Below are positions 1 through 11,659 of a DNA stretch of 64,000 nucleotides, piece by piece. A program made the position numbers and the translations under genes. The DNA is from Saccharum officinarum (lineage: Eukaryota > Streptophyta > Magnoliopsida > Poales > Poaceae), in assembly GCA_020631735.1 (NCBI GenBank), contig CM036162.1:91622401-91686400 (forward strand). Reading direction: 5' to 3'. The notes under the pieces are model-generated. The model did not search any database. It had not been told where the DNA came from and saw only the letters and a program-made list of their open reading frames with translations. The first letter of the stretch is position 1, and each line of letters begins with the position of its first letter.

Positions 1-559
1 CTTCTCGGTGGTTTGCTTTCGATTCGCAAGCTTGTATTTACATTCATATACTTGTGCTTGTGTAGTTGCTCTTGTAACTAGTTTCCTTGTGTAGTTAGCT
101 AGTTATCTTCTTGCTTGTGTAGCATAGAAGTAGCTCCCGTTGCGTGGCTAATTTGGTTTGTGTAACCTTATTAGTCATATTGCTTAGTTTGTGTAGCTAA
201 GTAATTTGCGCTCTCTAGTTTGGCATTAGTTGCCTTGCTATTGAGCATTGCTAGTGAGTATAGGTGGCTTCGTGCTTTTGCTTACTAGAATTGTGTAGGA
301 GCTCCCCGGCTTTGCTAAAGTACTAGTGCATAGGTTTGTGTGACCTTGCTATAGAATTGTTTAGGAGAGCTCTTGCTAAGGAAAGCACCTTAGTTATATA
401 ATTAGGATCTTTGTGAGGTGCTTGTGAACTTAGATAGAGGGGTGTAGTCTTGGCTAGACCGATAGTTTTAATTCCGCATTTGTTTCGGTTTGCCGACGCG
501 ATTAATTTTAGAAAGGACTATTCACCCCCCCCCCTCTAGTCCGCCATCTTGACCCTACA
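1..559 (+). mobile_element. copia-type LTR 3' portion (truncated by window edge)
   Basis: This stretch is rich in short words such as CTTGTGTAG and CTAGTT and ends in a C-rich tract followed by CTCTAG and a terminal CCCTACA. The same vocabulary and ending recur at about 1950-2226, so the two pieces look like 3' parts of related LTRs. The ending resembles that of SIRE/Maximus-type copia LTRs in grasses (family knowledge). No primer-binding site follows, so it is a solo or 3' LTR. The 5' part lies outside the window. Confidence 0.55.
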
Positions 560-633
560 CTAGTGACCTAACTAGAAAACCTTCAAAAATGATTATGAAA
601 ATGCTAATACACGTGCACAAGGTGGTGATCACT

Positions 634-2226
634 TGTTGGTGTTAGCACATTTACGAAGGCGTTGGAGTTTAAGCGGTAGAGAGGGTTTTCGAGGAGTTGA
701 AAAGCCTATTTTCCACTACGCCGGAAGTCGGAAAAGAAACGGAGGCAAACGGAGGTCACAGAGGTGACCGGACGCTGCACCGGACGCGGTCATGGTATGA
801 CCGGACGTGTCCGGTCAGTATAGCGCAGGCGCGGGTGCTAGGGTTTGCAACCGGCGCGTCCGGTCACTCGCGGGACCGGCGCGTCCGGTCATGCGCCCAG
901 AGAGAACTGCGGTTCGCAAGGACGATCGGACGCGGGGCGCGTCCGGTCACACACGATCGGACGCGTCTGATCGTTGAAGGTGCTTACTGGACTCTAACCG
1001 GACGCGGGCACTGTCGCGTCCGGTCGTTGCGAGGGGCGCGTTCGGTCGTTGCTTCGCGGGTGCGCGGTACTGTGCGATCGGCGCGTCCGGTCGTTCGACA
1101 GGCGCGTCCGGTCGTTTGACAGGCGCGTCCGGTCATTGCCTGGGGCGCGTCCGGTCGTTGGTTTGACCGTTGGGGTCAGTGACCGTTGGAGGATCAGACG
1201 CGGTTGAGCGCGTCCGGTCAGTTATGACCGGCGCGTCCGGTCATCCCGAAAAACATGTAGTGAAGGGGTATAACGGCTCTATTCGGATGGGATGCTTATA
1301 AATACTTGTTGGCCGGCCCTTGGGAAGGTCTCTCGTGATTTCTAACATACTTGTGCATCCTTTGAGCTAGAGCATCTCCTCCCACTCATCTCTCTTACTT
1401 GATTGCAAATCAAAAGTGAGATTGAGTGCCCCCAAAGTGCATTACATAGCTTGAGGGCATCTAGTGACACTTGTGGGTGGTTTAGCCGGTGGATTTCTTG
1501 TTACTCTTGGAGAGTACCGCTCCTAGCCGGCTTGGAGATTGTTGGAGGCGTTGGCATGAGAAGGTGATTGTTCTTGGCCACCTCCGGTTGATTGTAAGAG
1601 GTTCTTGTGCTTTCCTCGGCGGAGCACCAAAAGCAACTCTAGTGGATTGCGCGTGTCATTGAGTTACCTCACTTGAGAGTGGTGTCTTGTGGTGTCTTGC
1701 GGGGCGTGCCTTGAGGGGCAAGTGACTTGAGGGTCACACCGAGGAACCATCTAAGTGTTGGTCGACACAACCGGTGACGTAGCTTGTCGGTGCACAAGTG
1801 AACACCGGGTGAACAAAAATATTGTGTCACTTGTCTCCCGGTGATTGGTCTTCATATTGTGTTGTTGTCAATATTGATTGTTTGTATATCATCTTGGTGA
1901 TTGGTAACATCTTCACTCCACCGTCGGTATAAGATTCACAATCCTATCTCTCGTATTTACATTTACTAGTTCTTGTGTAGTTCTAGTGTTAGCCTTTGCT
2001 AAGTAGTTGCTAGCTTGCTCACTAGTGTAAGTTTAGTAACTTAGCCCTTGTGTGAACTAGAGATTATAATCTACTAGTCTTGTGGATAGGAGGCTTGCAT
2101 CACAACCATAGGCTAAGCAAAACTCGCTTTGCGCCGTTTGTTTTTTTTAACAAGTTTTCTTAGTGGCTTGTGTAGGAATTTTTATAGGCTATTCACCCCC
2201 CTCTAGCCATCTAGGACCTTACGACA
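634..2226 (+). mobile_element. copia-type LTR, probably solo
   Basis: It starts TGTTGGTGTTAGCAC and ends near TTACGACA after a C-run and CTCTAGCCATC, as expected for a SIRE/Maximus-like copia LTR. The first third carries many GCGTCCGGTC units. A stretch near 1260-1300 (GAAGGGGTATAACGGC) and the serine/leucine-poor downstream region match the organisation I know for this LTR class in sorghum and sugarcane. No clear 5-bp target duplication was found, so both ends are approximate. The open frame at 697-1119 is an artefact of the GC-rich repeat. Confidence 0.6.
740..1245. repeat. degenerate GACCGGACGCGTCCGGTC palindromic repeat array
   Basis: About twenty copies of the half-site GCGTCCGGTC or its complement GACCGGACGC are spaced irregularly through this interval. 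Some adjoin to form short palindromes, and near 1078-1160 they form near-tandem units of about 20 bases (GGCGCGTCCGGTCGTT). The array lies inside the LTR and is much richer in CpG than its surroundings. Confidence 0.8.
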
Positions 2227-4138
2227 AGCCATGCAGTGTTGTTGTGGAAGAGGCGAGGACGATCTTCCAGGTGGCCTGGAAGAGACGTGCGCCGCGTCGG
2301 TGTGGAAGAGGCGAGGGCAAGTCATCGAGCAGCGTGGGCAGCGGATCTAAGGCGGGTTCGGATGCCAGCACGGAAAACAAAGCTGGTACGGGCGGCACGC
2401 GAATTCAAGCAGACCGGGCGGAGCAGCCGCGGGCGTGCAAACGGGCCGTAGTCAATCCGTAAAATAAAAACCCACACGACGATACATGGAACAGTTACAG
2501 ACGAGACGACTATCCAGATGGGCCGGCTTCCTGGTGCCCAATTCAGGGTTCCCCCTCGGGTCAAGCTGGGCCTCGGCGTCCACTACTGGCCTAACGGCCG
2601 GGCCAGGAGACGTGCGTGACTGGCCAGTTCATCTCATCGCCGGCGACATGCCTGGAGATTTCTTCATCGGTCCGTTCTCAAGTTTTTGTGCAAAATCGCG
2701 TCGCCCAGGGTGTTCTGTACACGAGGCACACCGGGAGGAAGGAACTTTGGAAAAAAAAAAAGAAACCTGTGGAGTTCTCTGTGTTCACGGAAACACCGTT
2801 AGTCCCTTATCTTATGTACGGAGTATAGTGTAGCACGGCGGCGGCGGCGGCGAGGAGATGTCGGATCTGAAAGCCGGCGCGGGGAGAAAAAGGAGAAAAC
2901 GAGGCATGGGCTGGGCGGTGGATTTGTGGAACAGAGACTCGATTCCGGCGCGGCTAGGCGGCCGACCAATGCCCCGTGAAACTCTGCCTCCGGGCAGAAG
3001 GGGACCAGGCCCTCGGCCGCCCACCTGTCCGCGGTGGCCGCCGGCATGGCCTCGACATATGACGGCGATGATGACCAGCGTGCTCGCAGTAGTCCACCGG
3101 CGACCTTGCCGCTAGACACCTAGACCTGACCTGCCTCTGCTCCTTGAAAAACAGTCATCAGCGTTCAGGTACCAAATATTCTTCTTTCCTTTTTTTTTCC
3201 TCCCCTATTTTTTTTAATCCACCCTCAAAAGAAAACTTAATCCATCCAACTATAACTGTCCGAGAAAGAGAGAAATCGTCTGTTTGTCATTCGACGTTGA
3301 AATTCGAAGTCTGACATAGTTTTGACTTAACCACTGTGCCTCTACATACCCATATACAAGCCCCTTTAAGAAAGGGGATTTCATTTTCTAAAACCATGGA
3401 AAGTGTAAGAGCTGAACCCGTTGCCCAGTGACGCAAAACTTATTGGCGCAAAAACCAAATGAGAGGCAATATAAAAAGGAAAGGAGTACGTTGACATGCT
3501 GCATAAAGTAAGCACCAAATGCTTCCAAGTTCCAACCACTGCCACTTGTGCAAATACAAAATCTTATTTCTTTGACATTTCGAGTCACGGTCCAATGGCG
3601 GGTCTTATTTCTTTGACATTTCGGATATAAAGTTATATAAACCGTTAGGTTTGCAATTCTGCGTATGCAAGGAGGTCTGGGATATATCGGATAGATCAGC
3701 ATCATCTGCCTGCGATTCCTCGACCAGGTGAGCTCACGTCGTCAGATTTAAGTTGCCAACATGCTTGCTTTGGTTAGTGGGTCTGGCAGTCAGCAACATC
3801 TCGCCATCCCCAACTGAATTCCTGCTGCTGGATGTGCAGACACGCCGGGCTCTGGCAGGCCCGCACAACGCCGGGAAGAGTAGCGCGTAAGCGTAATGGA
3901 GGCGAACCAGAATGATAGGAACAGCCATGTTTACGGTGACCACCAAGCCATGCAGTTGGATCAGTATACACTAAACATTATACAACTGCCTAGAGCATGA
4001 GAGAGAGTGAAACTCACTTTTTTGCAAGTGGTGAAGAACTCGCAGACCAAATCAAGATTAGGTCAAAGTTTCTGGTCTAGCGCCATTCCAAGGCAAGACA
4101 GGGGTTGCTGGGGACCAAACTTCTCTCTACTCTAGCAC
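2227..4138. other. intergenic, no gene recognised
   Basis: Moderately GC-rich DNA to about 3120, then AT-rich DNA with T-runs. Short open frames on both strands have no recognisable domains. Two copies of TGGAAGAGGCGAGG occur near 2245 and 2307, and a 20-base direct repeat occurs at 3563-3582 and 3604-3623. Nothing supports a gene. Confidence 0.5.
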
Positions 4139-4141
4139 TAA

Positions 4142-4381
4142 GGGTGTGTTTAGATAGTTGTAAAGTGTGTAAAGTTCCTGTAACACTTTTCGCTGTTATT
4201 TGGTAAAATTTATCCAATCATGAACCAACTAGGCTTAAAAGATTCGTCTCGACATTTACAGACAAACTATGCAATTAGTTATTTTTTTATCTACATTAAT
4301 GCTCCATGCATGCGTCCAAAGATTTGATGTGACAGAGAATCTTGTAAAATTTTTGGAATTTTGAAGCAACTAAACACCGCC
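4142..4381. mobile_element. Tourist-type MITE (240 bp, TAA target duplication)
   Basis: It begins GGGTGTGTTTAGATAG and ends CTAAACACCGCC, imperfect terminal inverted repeats, with TAA on both sides (4139-4141 and 4382-4384). Internal words GACAGAGAATC, ATGCTCCATGCATG and AAGATTCGTCTCG are shared with the other MITEs of this window. A 3-bp TAA duplication is typical of PIF/Harbinger-derived Tourist elements. Confidence 0.85.
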
Positions 4382-4384
4382 TAA

Positions 4385-5096
4385 TACTATACCCTGTAGC
4401 ACTTGCGTCAAGGCATCATACGAGTTCTCAAGTGCAACTGTGCAAAGCATATTTCTTAACCATATGATTATACTAGCGGTTGTGAAAAATGGCAGAGCTT
4501 AACTGCCTTTAGCGACTCCAGCTAATTAATCTAGTGACCTGAAGTGTGCAGCAACAGCAAGAAAGGGGGAGCCAAGCCAGGATCTTGACCATTGTAGTAC
4601 ACTGCACAACGCACCACGCCGTTTCCAAGATCCCAAGCCTCAGATCCAATGTGCCTTTCTTCCCACAAAAGATTTTGTTATGCTGAACAAGATCTTCAGG
4701 CTGTTGTGCAGACAGACCTCGTTCATCACTACACTACCCATAAGTCATAAACAGCATTTTACGTACAGTACGTGCCGTCTCTATTCCTAAGGCATATTTG
4801 TTGCTTTCTGCATAATTTATCAGATTCTCTCTGGTCCTACGAGCCCTGTTCGTCTGTGTCGATTCAATGTGTTGTTTGGGGGCTGCAGCGTGGCACCAGA
4901 TTGCAAGAACCGTCTAGATACCGACAACGAATTTGTTTCCCCTCATATACATTTGGTCCATGTTTTTTTTATTAAAATATTTGCTCCATGGTTTTGGTTC
5001 CATGGTGTGCACTGAAAATGCCGCGTTTCTTTTTTCCAAAACAAAAAATGTGGTCTGAAAATGCCAATCAGAAGTGACTGTCCAATTTAGCGAACA
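4385..5096. other. intergenic, no gene recognised
   Basis: Unremarkable AT-rich sequence between a MITE and the probable Helitron. Short open frames show no domain. No RNA gene or repeat was recognised. Confidence 0.45.
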
Positions 5097-5159
5097 ATAT
5101 ATTTAACCTGTAAAAGGAGCGACAGCTCCTCCAAAGGAAGCAGCCGCCACGTCACTCTA

Positions 5160-5860
5160 ATTTTTTTCGTCCGTCGGATCTTCGAATCGATGGCCCAAAT
5201 CTCTTGAAGCCGATTATCGTTCAGATCAGCTTCCCATCGTCCTCTCCGGCTTCTTCGATTTTTTCACGCTCTTATTTACCTTCTACGGCTTCTTCTCAGA
5301 ATCCAGCGAAACGAATATAATACCCAGCTTCTGGTTTCCCTTACCTAAACTTCTGCTTCTCCTTCCCCTTCCTCGCTCTCTCGCTCTCTCGTCCGCTCCC
5401 TCCCTCTCCTCATCTCTCCCGACACGCGGCCAGGGCGGCCACCGGCGCCAGCGGCACGGCGCGGCTGCGGCAGCCCTCGTCCTCCTCCTCCACCTCCCCA
5501 CGTGCCGGCCAGCCAAGCGCCGCCGCCTCACCGCGCTGCCGGGCTGTGCCACCGCTCCCCGGCCTCTACCGCTGCACCGCGTGTCGCCGCCGGCGGTGGC
5601 TGTCCCCGGTCATGGCGCAGCTTCACCGGGCCCTGCCGGTGGCCGGCCGCCAGCATGGCTGCCCCCCGGCGCCGCATCCTTCTCTAGCCCGCGTCCGTTC
5701 TTGTGCTACAGCAAACCCTAGGTCGGGAGCGCCCAGCGCCGAACCCGCCCCCGACTCCTCTCTCTCTCTCTGGCACGCCGAACCCGCCCCCGACTCCTTT
5801 CTCTCTCTCCCTCTGGCATGTACAGCCAGATGAGGTGCTCCTATGGCTATATTTCAATTT
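5160..5860 (+). other. GC-rich promoter/first-exon-like cargo segment of the Helitron
   Basis: Pyrimidine-rich CT repeats (5370-5420) lead into a region of about 65-70% GC that looks like a plant 5' UTR plus a first exon. After it, AT-rich DNA with GTAAGT-like sites follows. Open frames (for example 5502-5687 plus) give Pro/Arg-rich peptides without a recognisable domain. It may be a captured gene fragment, but I cannot name a donor. Confidence 0.35.
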
Positions 5861-6256
5861 TGTGCCTTCGTATTTTTTAGACGTACCTCGATTTGTTTAT
5901 TGCAGGTTCCTGATTTGGTACGCTCTGTCAAGCATGGCCAGTCGACAAGAGGTTCGTGTATTCATGCATCCTTCTGGGATAAGATTCAGCTATGTTCAGA
6001 ACCTTTGTTACATGGCTGCTATTTTTTTTGTGCATACTAATGCTGCTTTGGTTGCCTGTGAAATTATTTGTCTGTCAACTAATGCCGCTTTCAACTAATG
6101 CCTACGAAATTGCACGCTCTTCATCCTTTGTCAGTATATGAATATATGATTCAACTGATGGGGAGTGTTCTACGAGTCACCTTATTGACTCTCTGTTTGC
6201 ATCTTAGCAACTAAGATGTGTTCATATGTGCTATTTAATCTATTGATTTCAAATTT

Positions 6257-6341
6257 ATAGGGTCGTCTTCTGCATGGGTTCAGCGCCGAGACTCCGTTCC
6301 ATTGCCGCTTCACATATTCTGCTGCTTAGGTAAGTTTGCTT
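6257..6341 (+). repeat. duplicated 80-bp module, copy 1
   Basis: TTTATAGGG followed by a GTCTTCTGCATGGG segment and GCTTCACATATTCTGCTG then GTAAGTTT. The same order recurs at 6899-6982 with about 75% identity by eye. Both copies end at a GTAAGT that could serve as a splice donor, so they may be a duplicated exon of the cargo. Confidence 0.5.
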
Positions 6342-6898
6342 GTTTTGCAGCCTACCTCCCAGCTATGGTTATTTCCTTTGTCATGAACTGTTTACAATTG
6401 ATGATTGATCTCAATAGCTATCTTTTGTGGTTGATGATTGATCTCAAACGTAAGTGTATGTATCCTTGGTCCTGTCCTGTTTATAGTCGATGATTGATCT
6501 CCATTGCAAGTGTGGCTAAAGCTGGCATCTGCTCTCTCTTTTTGAACACATCCTTGTTTACCAGAAATTACAGGGACAAAATAAACAACCCCAACAAGCT
6601 TCCTTTGACAAAAAAAACTTTCACTCTAATTTTTTCTTGGTTTCCTGTGGAAAAATTCCCCCAAATCGTGTGTCTGTTTGTTTCAGGCTAATTGATAGTC
6701 CGTTTCTTTCATAGTAATTGATAGGGTGGTTTACATCGGCTATCTGCCTCTACTGTGTTGCGCCTGTTCCTTCCATCCCATTCAGTTGAAGGTGTTTTCT
6801 TTTCTTTCCCCTTTGGGTACTCCATCATGTGCTTTCTGGAGTACTCCAGGGTTTAGAGTCTCATAGTTGCATTTCCTTCTATAATGGATCGTGTCTAA

Positions 6899-6982
6899 CA
6901 TTTATAGGGCCGCCCTTTGGGTCTGTGCAGCACCCACACTCTGTTCGATTGCAGCTTCACACATTCTACTGTGTATGTAAGT
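6899..6982 (+). repeat. duplicated 80-bp module, copy 2
   Basis: Partner of the module at 6257-6341. It begins ACATTTATAGGGC and ends GCTTCACACATTCTACTG then TGTAAGTTT. The two are about 640 bases apart in direct orientation. Confidence 0.5.
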
Positions 6983-8736
6983 TTAATAGCAATATGATAG
7001 GATCCCCTGCAGTAGTCTTTTTTTTCTTGTATGTTGGTGATTTTCAACCTGTAAAGGAAGGGGCACGCTAATTTATTTTATGAAAAATAATGCCTGCAGA
7101 CCTTCTTTTTTTTTGCCACTCATGCAGCTTCGCAATGATACATTCCCAGTGCTTGTTGGACCAGTCTCATACTTGCTCCTCTCTAAACCTGCCAAGTGCC
7201 ATGGGTGTTCACAGATCTTTCTCTCTTCTTTCACTTCTTGGTAGTATTTTTCCCATCTACAAGTAAGCATACACACAAAGCAGCCAACATTAATATTCAC
7301 CAAATACATGAAGGCCACCTATGGACCACATTAGTTATTTCGTTTTGCTGTAATTTTGTCCTTGAAAGTTATGTAAAAATCGCTTGCTTGGAGCTAATAG
7401 TTTAGCCTCTCCTATCCCCCAAAGTATCGTATGAAACTCAGACGGGATGGCAGGCCACCGAGTTTCACGTTGTTGTTTAAAATTTTTACCTCATTCCCAT
7501 AGGGAAAATGAGATTTTTTTTTACATGGAACTCATACTTTTTTTGCGAGCATGGCACTCATACATTAGATAAAATTAACCATCACAGCTCAGGCCATGAT
7601 AACCTTGAATCTTTTGTTCTATTTTTTACCTCTACCAATCAATTCCTGAAGTACAAGCAAGGTACGGTATGATACTCTTCACCTAGCAGCAACTAATTTG
7701 ATGATGGACATTGTTTTTTAGATTCTTGATTGAGGTAATGTGTTGTCTGATCAATCTACAATTTGTAGATGGCAAGGACAGCCACCTGCGGTAGAACGTC
7801 CAATGTGCATGACAAGCAGCAGATGTATAACGAGGCAAGCATGGAAGGAAAGGTAGTTCGGTCACAGTTCCTATGAATTAATCTTGCCAGTTCCCAATTT
7901 GCATTGTATATTGTAGCTATCTTAGCTGCCTTCTAAATTTTACCTCTGGGAACTGCATTTTAATATTTTATCATATTCTTTACAGGTAATAATGCAGGAT
8001 CTTAACTATTGTATGCAATTTCCAAGCAGGTTGTACCTAAGAATCCCTCTTTGCACAGTTTTTTCTTTAGTCTGCCAGTGCATTTCAATTTGCTTCTATT
8101 TAATCTAATAGATTGCATTTTCAGGCTTTAACGTGTTTGCTAAAAAACTGTATAAAATAGGTCCCTAACTCAATAGTCTCAATTTGAACTTTGCTGGCTG
8201 TAAGGACTATTATGTTGTAAATGGTATACCGTTCACCCTATTTTAATATGTTTATCATGTAATTTGCTAACATAATATTTTGGAAATTAGTAGCACACTG
8301 CTATGTACAGGAAGGAAACTGGAATGGTGTTCTAGTGTCAGCTACATCATATTGGTCTCTCAACCTATTTTAAATTGTCTCTAGGTACGACCTCATCTCT
8401 GAATGTGCTGTAGGTCTGCGGTGCTGGAGCTTGTCATGAAACTTCTTGCCATTATTTACATGTGCGCGTGAAAATATTTTTGTGGAAATGCGCGATAGCT
8501 TCGATTCCTATCCATTTTCACAGTTCATGGCCAGTGATAACGAATAGAAGGTAATGGACTCTGTTCCCATGATCTTAGAAAAAAAATTAAGAACCTCTCC
8601 ATAATGCTACATTGTGTCTCTTCATTTCCTACTTAATTTTAGATTTTTCTTGGTGATTTCAATATTTTCTGAATATTATGTGAAAATTTCTACAATTCTT
8701 TTGGAACTGTCAGGAACATATTATGTGTAAATTTCT

Positions 8737-8842
8737 AGAAATATTTGGAACTGCCAGGAACATATTATCCCAGTTTTATGATTTTTAGCACCTACCATGG
8801 GTTCTTATAAATTCATATAAATTGACAAGTTATAAATGGTCA
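8737..8842 (+). repeat. duplicated 105-bp module in Helitron, copy 1
   Basis: Contains GATTTTTAGCACCTACCATG and TTATAAATGGTC. A similar segment recurs in direct orientation at 9390-9500. A shorter third copy of its beginning (TTGGAACTGTCAGGAACATA) is at about 8701-8721. Confidence 0.55.
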
Positions 8843-9389
8843 ATACATTGCTGAAGATGGCTGCATTGTTTATTTGAACAGAGATCATCTACGGAATAAT
8901 CTTTGGACGAAGAAAAGCACGAGGAGAACAAATATCGAGATCTAAATGATCTAAATGCTAGAGAAAGCGCATGTTTTTTTGGTACGCTCTGCCATAACCT
9001 TGTTCTGAAAATTTCTTTTTTACAGTTATACATGTTTAGAGTTCTTTCAACTTGATGAAATAGTACTTCATATATTGATGGTGCATATAACTGTAGGCCT
9101 GGAACATGGGCTGAGCATGAGTAAAAAAAATTATTAACAAGTAAGGTAATGTGTAGGAAGCCACAACATCACCTAAATGTTCTTTACAAGCTATTAGTTG
9201 TAGTGTAAAAATAGAGGAATTGTATGGGTGACACGTGACCTCCCCTTCTTGTGACTATGCTGATCTACACCTTAGAGTTCAGATCATTGCTGAGAAAATT
9301 AAACAGCTCAAAAAGGAATCTGCCCATTTCATGTTCTTGGTTAATTCACAGATAAAGCAAATCCTAAAACATATATGGATAAATTCCTA

Positions 9390-9500
9390 CAAATACTTGG
9401 AACCGTCAGGAACATATTGTTCCAGTTTGATGATTTTTAGCACCTACCATGGATTCTTAGAAATTCATATATGTCGACAGGTTATAAATGGTCATATAAG
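9390..9500 (+). repeat. duplicated 105-bp module in Helitron, copy 2
   Basis: Partner of 8737-8842, with the same central GATTTTTAGCACCTACCATG and a following TTATAAATGGTC. The copies differ by scattered substitutions, so the duplication is not very recent. Confidence 0.55.
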
Positions 9501-10083
9501 TGGACAAGTTACAAATTTCGTTTCTACGATTTACTCAATTTCTATCTCTCTCCGTATGAATGGCATTGTGTTGTTTTCTCTATTTATAGCCACCTCCATT
9601 GTGTTGCTACTCAATTATTCTTCGGTTGCCATTGACGGCTTACAAAGCACTTGAGGACAACATGGTTTCTGATATTTCAAAACATTTACAGGTTTCTGCT
9701 ACGGATTCGAGTAAGGGGGTTCTATTGCTAGCTGGCTGCTCTATCTTGATAAGATTCTGGTTGTCCGATAAACGCCTGTATGTTCCACCTGCTTAGTATT
9801 CTATTATTCTTTGCATCCTCAATTTGATATGCTGTTAGCGCGTGTCTATTTTTGTTCTCTTCGCTGCTCAAGCTTTGTTCCAAAAGATGAAAATTAGTAG
9901 CCTCATGTCAAAAACCGGATGTAATATATACCTATGCACCATCGTGTATATATAAATATACAATTTTAGCATATATTTACCTCTATAATTACTCATCTCA
10001 ATTTGTGTCCCAACACATTTTGGCCGCCTTCAAAAACTTTCGTGTGCCCACCGACGCGCGCGAGGGCGCGCGCCTTCCACTAG

Positions 10084-10858
10084 TGAACTAAATTCCAGAC
10101 CACCTTGCATAGCTACGAGCCTACAACCCAGGTAGGATTCATGGACAAACATTGACAAGGCCAGATTTTTTCCTGCAGCAGAAGCAATTTTGACATAGTA
10201 CAGTATGTTTCTTTCTCGTTTTTGGGTCCTGTAGCACAACCCTAAGTACATAGACAAATACTGTTTTTTTCTAGAATACGTAAAAGATTTGTGTATCTTT
10301 TAAATTAGATCGAGAAATAATTTGGTTTTTTACAACGACGAGCCGCAAGACGAGCGCACGCACTAGGGGGGCCTTACAATGTTATAATGAGCTCATGCCA
10401 CCCTAGCAAAGAGTGTGACAGCTGTGTGAAGGCACGAGTGGACAAACCGTTCTGAATACATGATGGATGGATGGATCGGAAGGGGGTGCCAGCATGGACA
10501 GACAGATTTGTTGGCAGCGGGGAAAATTGGCTTACAAGGCATCCAGTGTTTTTTCAGCTTGTTTTTTTTTCATCCGGAACAGTGTTTTTCTCTCACAACA
10601 AACCAACGAACAGTACTTTCAGCCATGTCTTTTCAACGAAACGAACAAGCTCTTAGGCTCTTAGTCTACTACTGCAAAAATGCACAATTGCACACTTTTG
10701 CTGTGTCACAATCAACTCTCCACTATCATCATCATGTATGATTTCCACTCACCATCAGAAGGAAAAGAGGAGAAAACGATTGCTATTTCAGAGTTTCAGT
10801 AACTCTGATAGAAGAAGAGAAGGTAGGTGGATCGTAGCTGAACCTTGTCCTGCAAATG
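10084..10858. other. intergenic with an eroded Tourist-like MITE at about 10550-10652
   Basis: No gene was recognised. At about 10550-10652 the words CAGTGTTTTTCTCTCACAAC and CAGTACTTTCAGCCATG match a short MITE class common in grasses, related to the element at 30412-30528. Its ends are too degraded to fix. Confidence 0.45.
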
Positions 10859-10861
10859 TAA

Positions 10862-11090
10862 GCGGTGTTTGTCCAAGGAGTTAAAGTTTAACAAACACTG
10901 TAGCGCTTTCGTCTTATTTGATAAAAAGTTTTTAATATTGGACTAATTAGGCTTAATAAATTCATCTCGTAAATTACTCCTAATCTGTACCGACATACAT
11001 GCAATTAGTCTATATTTAGTACTCCATGCATTTAAGGAAACATTGATGTGATGGAAGTTAAACTTTAACAAAATATAACTAAAGGGGGCC
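10862..11090. mobile_element. Tourist-type MITE (229 bp, TAA target duplication)
   Basis: It begins GCGGTGTTTGTCCAAGGAGT, ends AAAGGGGGCC, and is flanked by TAA at 10859-10861 and 11091-11093. The interior carries GTTAAAGTTTAACAAACACT and GGACTAATTAGGCTTAATA, shared with the MITEs at 33187 and 38850. Confidence 0.85.
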
Positions 11091-11251
11091 TAAGTAGAGT
11101 ATGCAACCACGCAGGTCGCAACAGTAGCCTCGTGACACGGTGCCGACATTCCATTTGGCGCCTAAAATACTAGCATCCCAGCTGGCAGACACTTTACCTC
11201 GCCACTGAAGTCTCGAAGCAGCGGCCTGGACCGGCAGCGGCCAGCAGGATA

Positions 11252-11659
11252 GAGAAAAATTCATCGGTGGTCCCGGAACTTGGCAGCTAGTGTCATTTAG
11301 GTCTTTAAACTTTAAACAGTGTATTTTTAGGTCTTTGAACTTGGCTTCATGTGTCATCTAGGTCCTTAAACTTAGCTTTGGGTGTCACTTAGGTCCCCGA
11401 ACTTTAAACAGTGTATTTATGGGTCCTTGAACTTGGCTTCGGATGTCATCTGGGTCCCTGAACTTGGCTTCGGGTGTCATCTAAGTCTCAATGATGACGT
11501 GGCGCGATCCTACATGTGGGGCCCACATAACAGTCGTTTATATCTCTATTTCGGGGGTACTGTACTTACAATTTCTAAAATATTCTAAAATTTATATCTT
11601 TTTCATATGATCTCGGATGAAGATGATTTTTATATGAAAAATGTAGCTCTCGACGAGAT
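11252..11659. repeat. outer part of left inverted arm of the fold-back element
   Basis: Tandem GGTCC-TTGAACTTGG-GTGTCATCT units are followed by CTACATGTGGGGCCCAC and a segment with CATATGATCTCGGATGAAG. The reverse complement of this order is found at 16165-16511. It stops at the LTR insertion and resumes at 15644. Confidence 0.85.

Larger units (their letters stand above)
5097..10083 (+). mobile_element. probable non-autonomous Helitron with gene-like cargo
   Basis: The 3' end is clear. A 7-bp GC stem (10055-10061 pairing with 10066-10072, 4-nt loop) lies 11 bases before a terminal CTAG at 10080-10083, followed by host T, the classic Helitron 3' structure. The 5' end is uncertain. The start near 5097-5110 (TAAAAGGAGCGACAGCTCC) resembles the left ends I know from grass Helitrons. 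Inside, a GC-rich, promoter- and 5'-UTR-like segment (5330-5830) is followed by AT-rich, intron-like DNA with two duplicated modules. No rolling-circle helicase was found, so it is non-autonomous. Confidence 0.6.

Noticed and set aside
697..1119. 140-codon frame in the LTR
   Set aside because: It is made of the GCGTCCGGTC repeat, with Arg/Val/Gly runs. It is not a protein gene.
740..1245. CRISPR-like regular repeats
   Set aside because: Spacing is irregular, units are short and palindromic, and the DNA is a plant LTR.
10330..10380. A second Helitron 3' end near GCACGCACTAGG
   Set aside because: No GC-rich hairpin lies at the right distance upstream of the CTAG.
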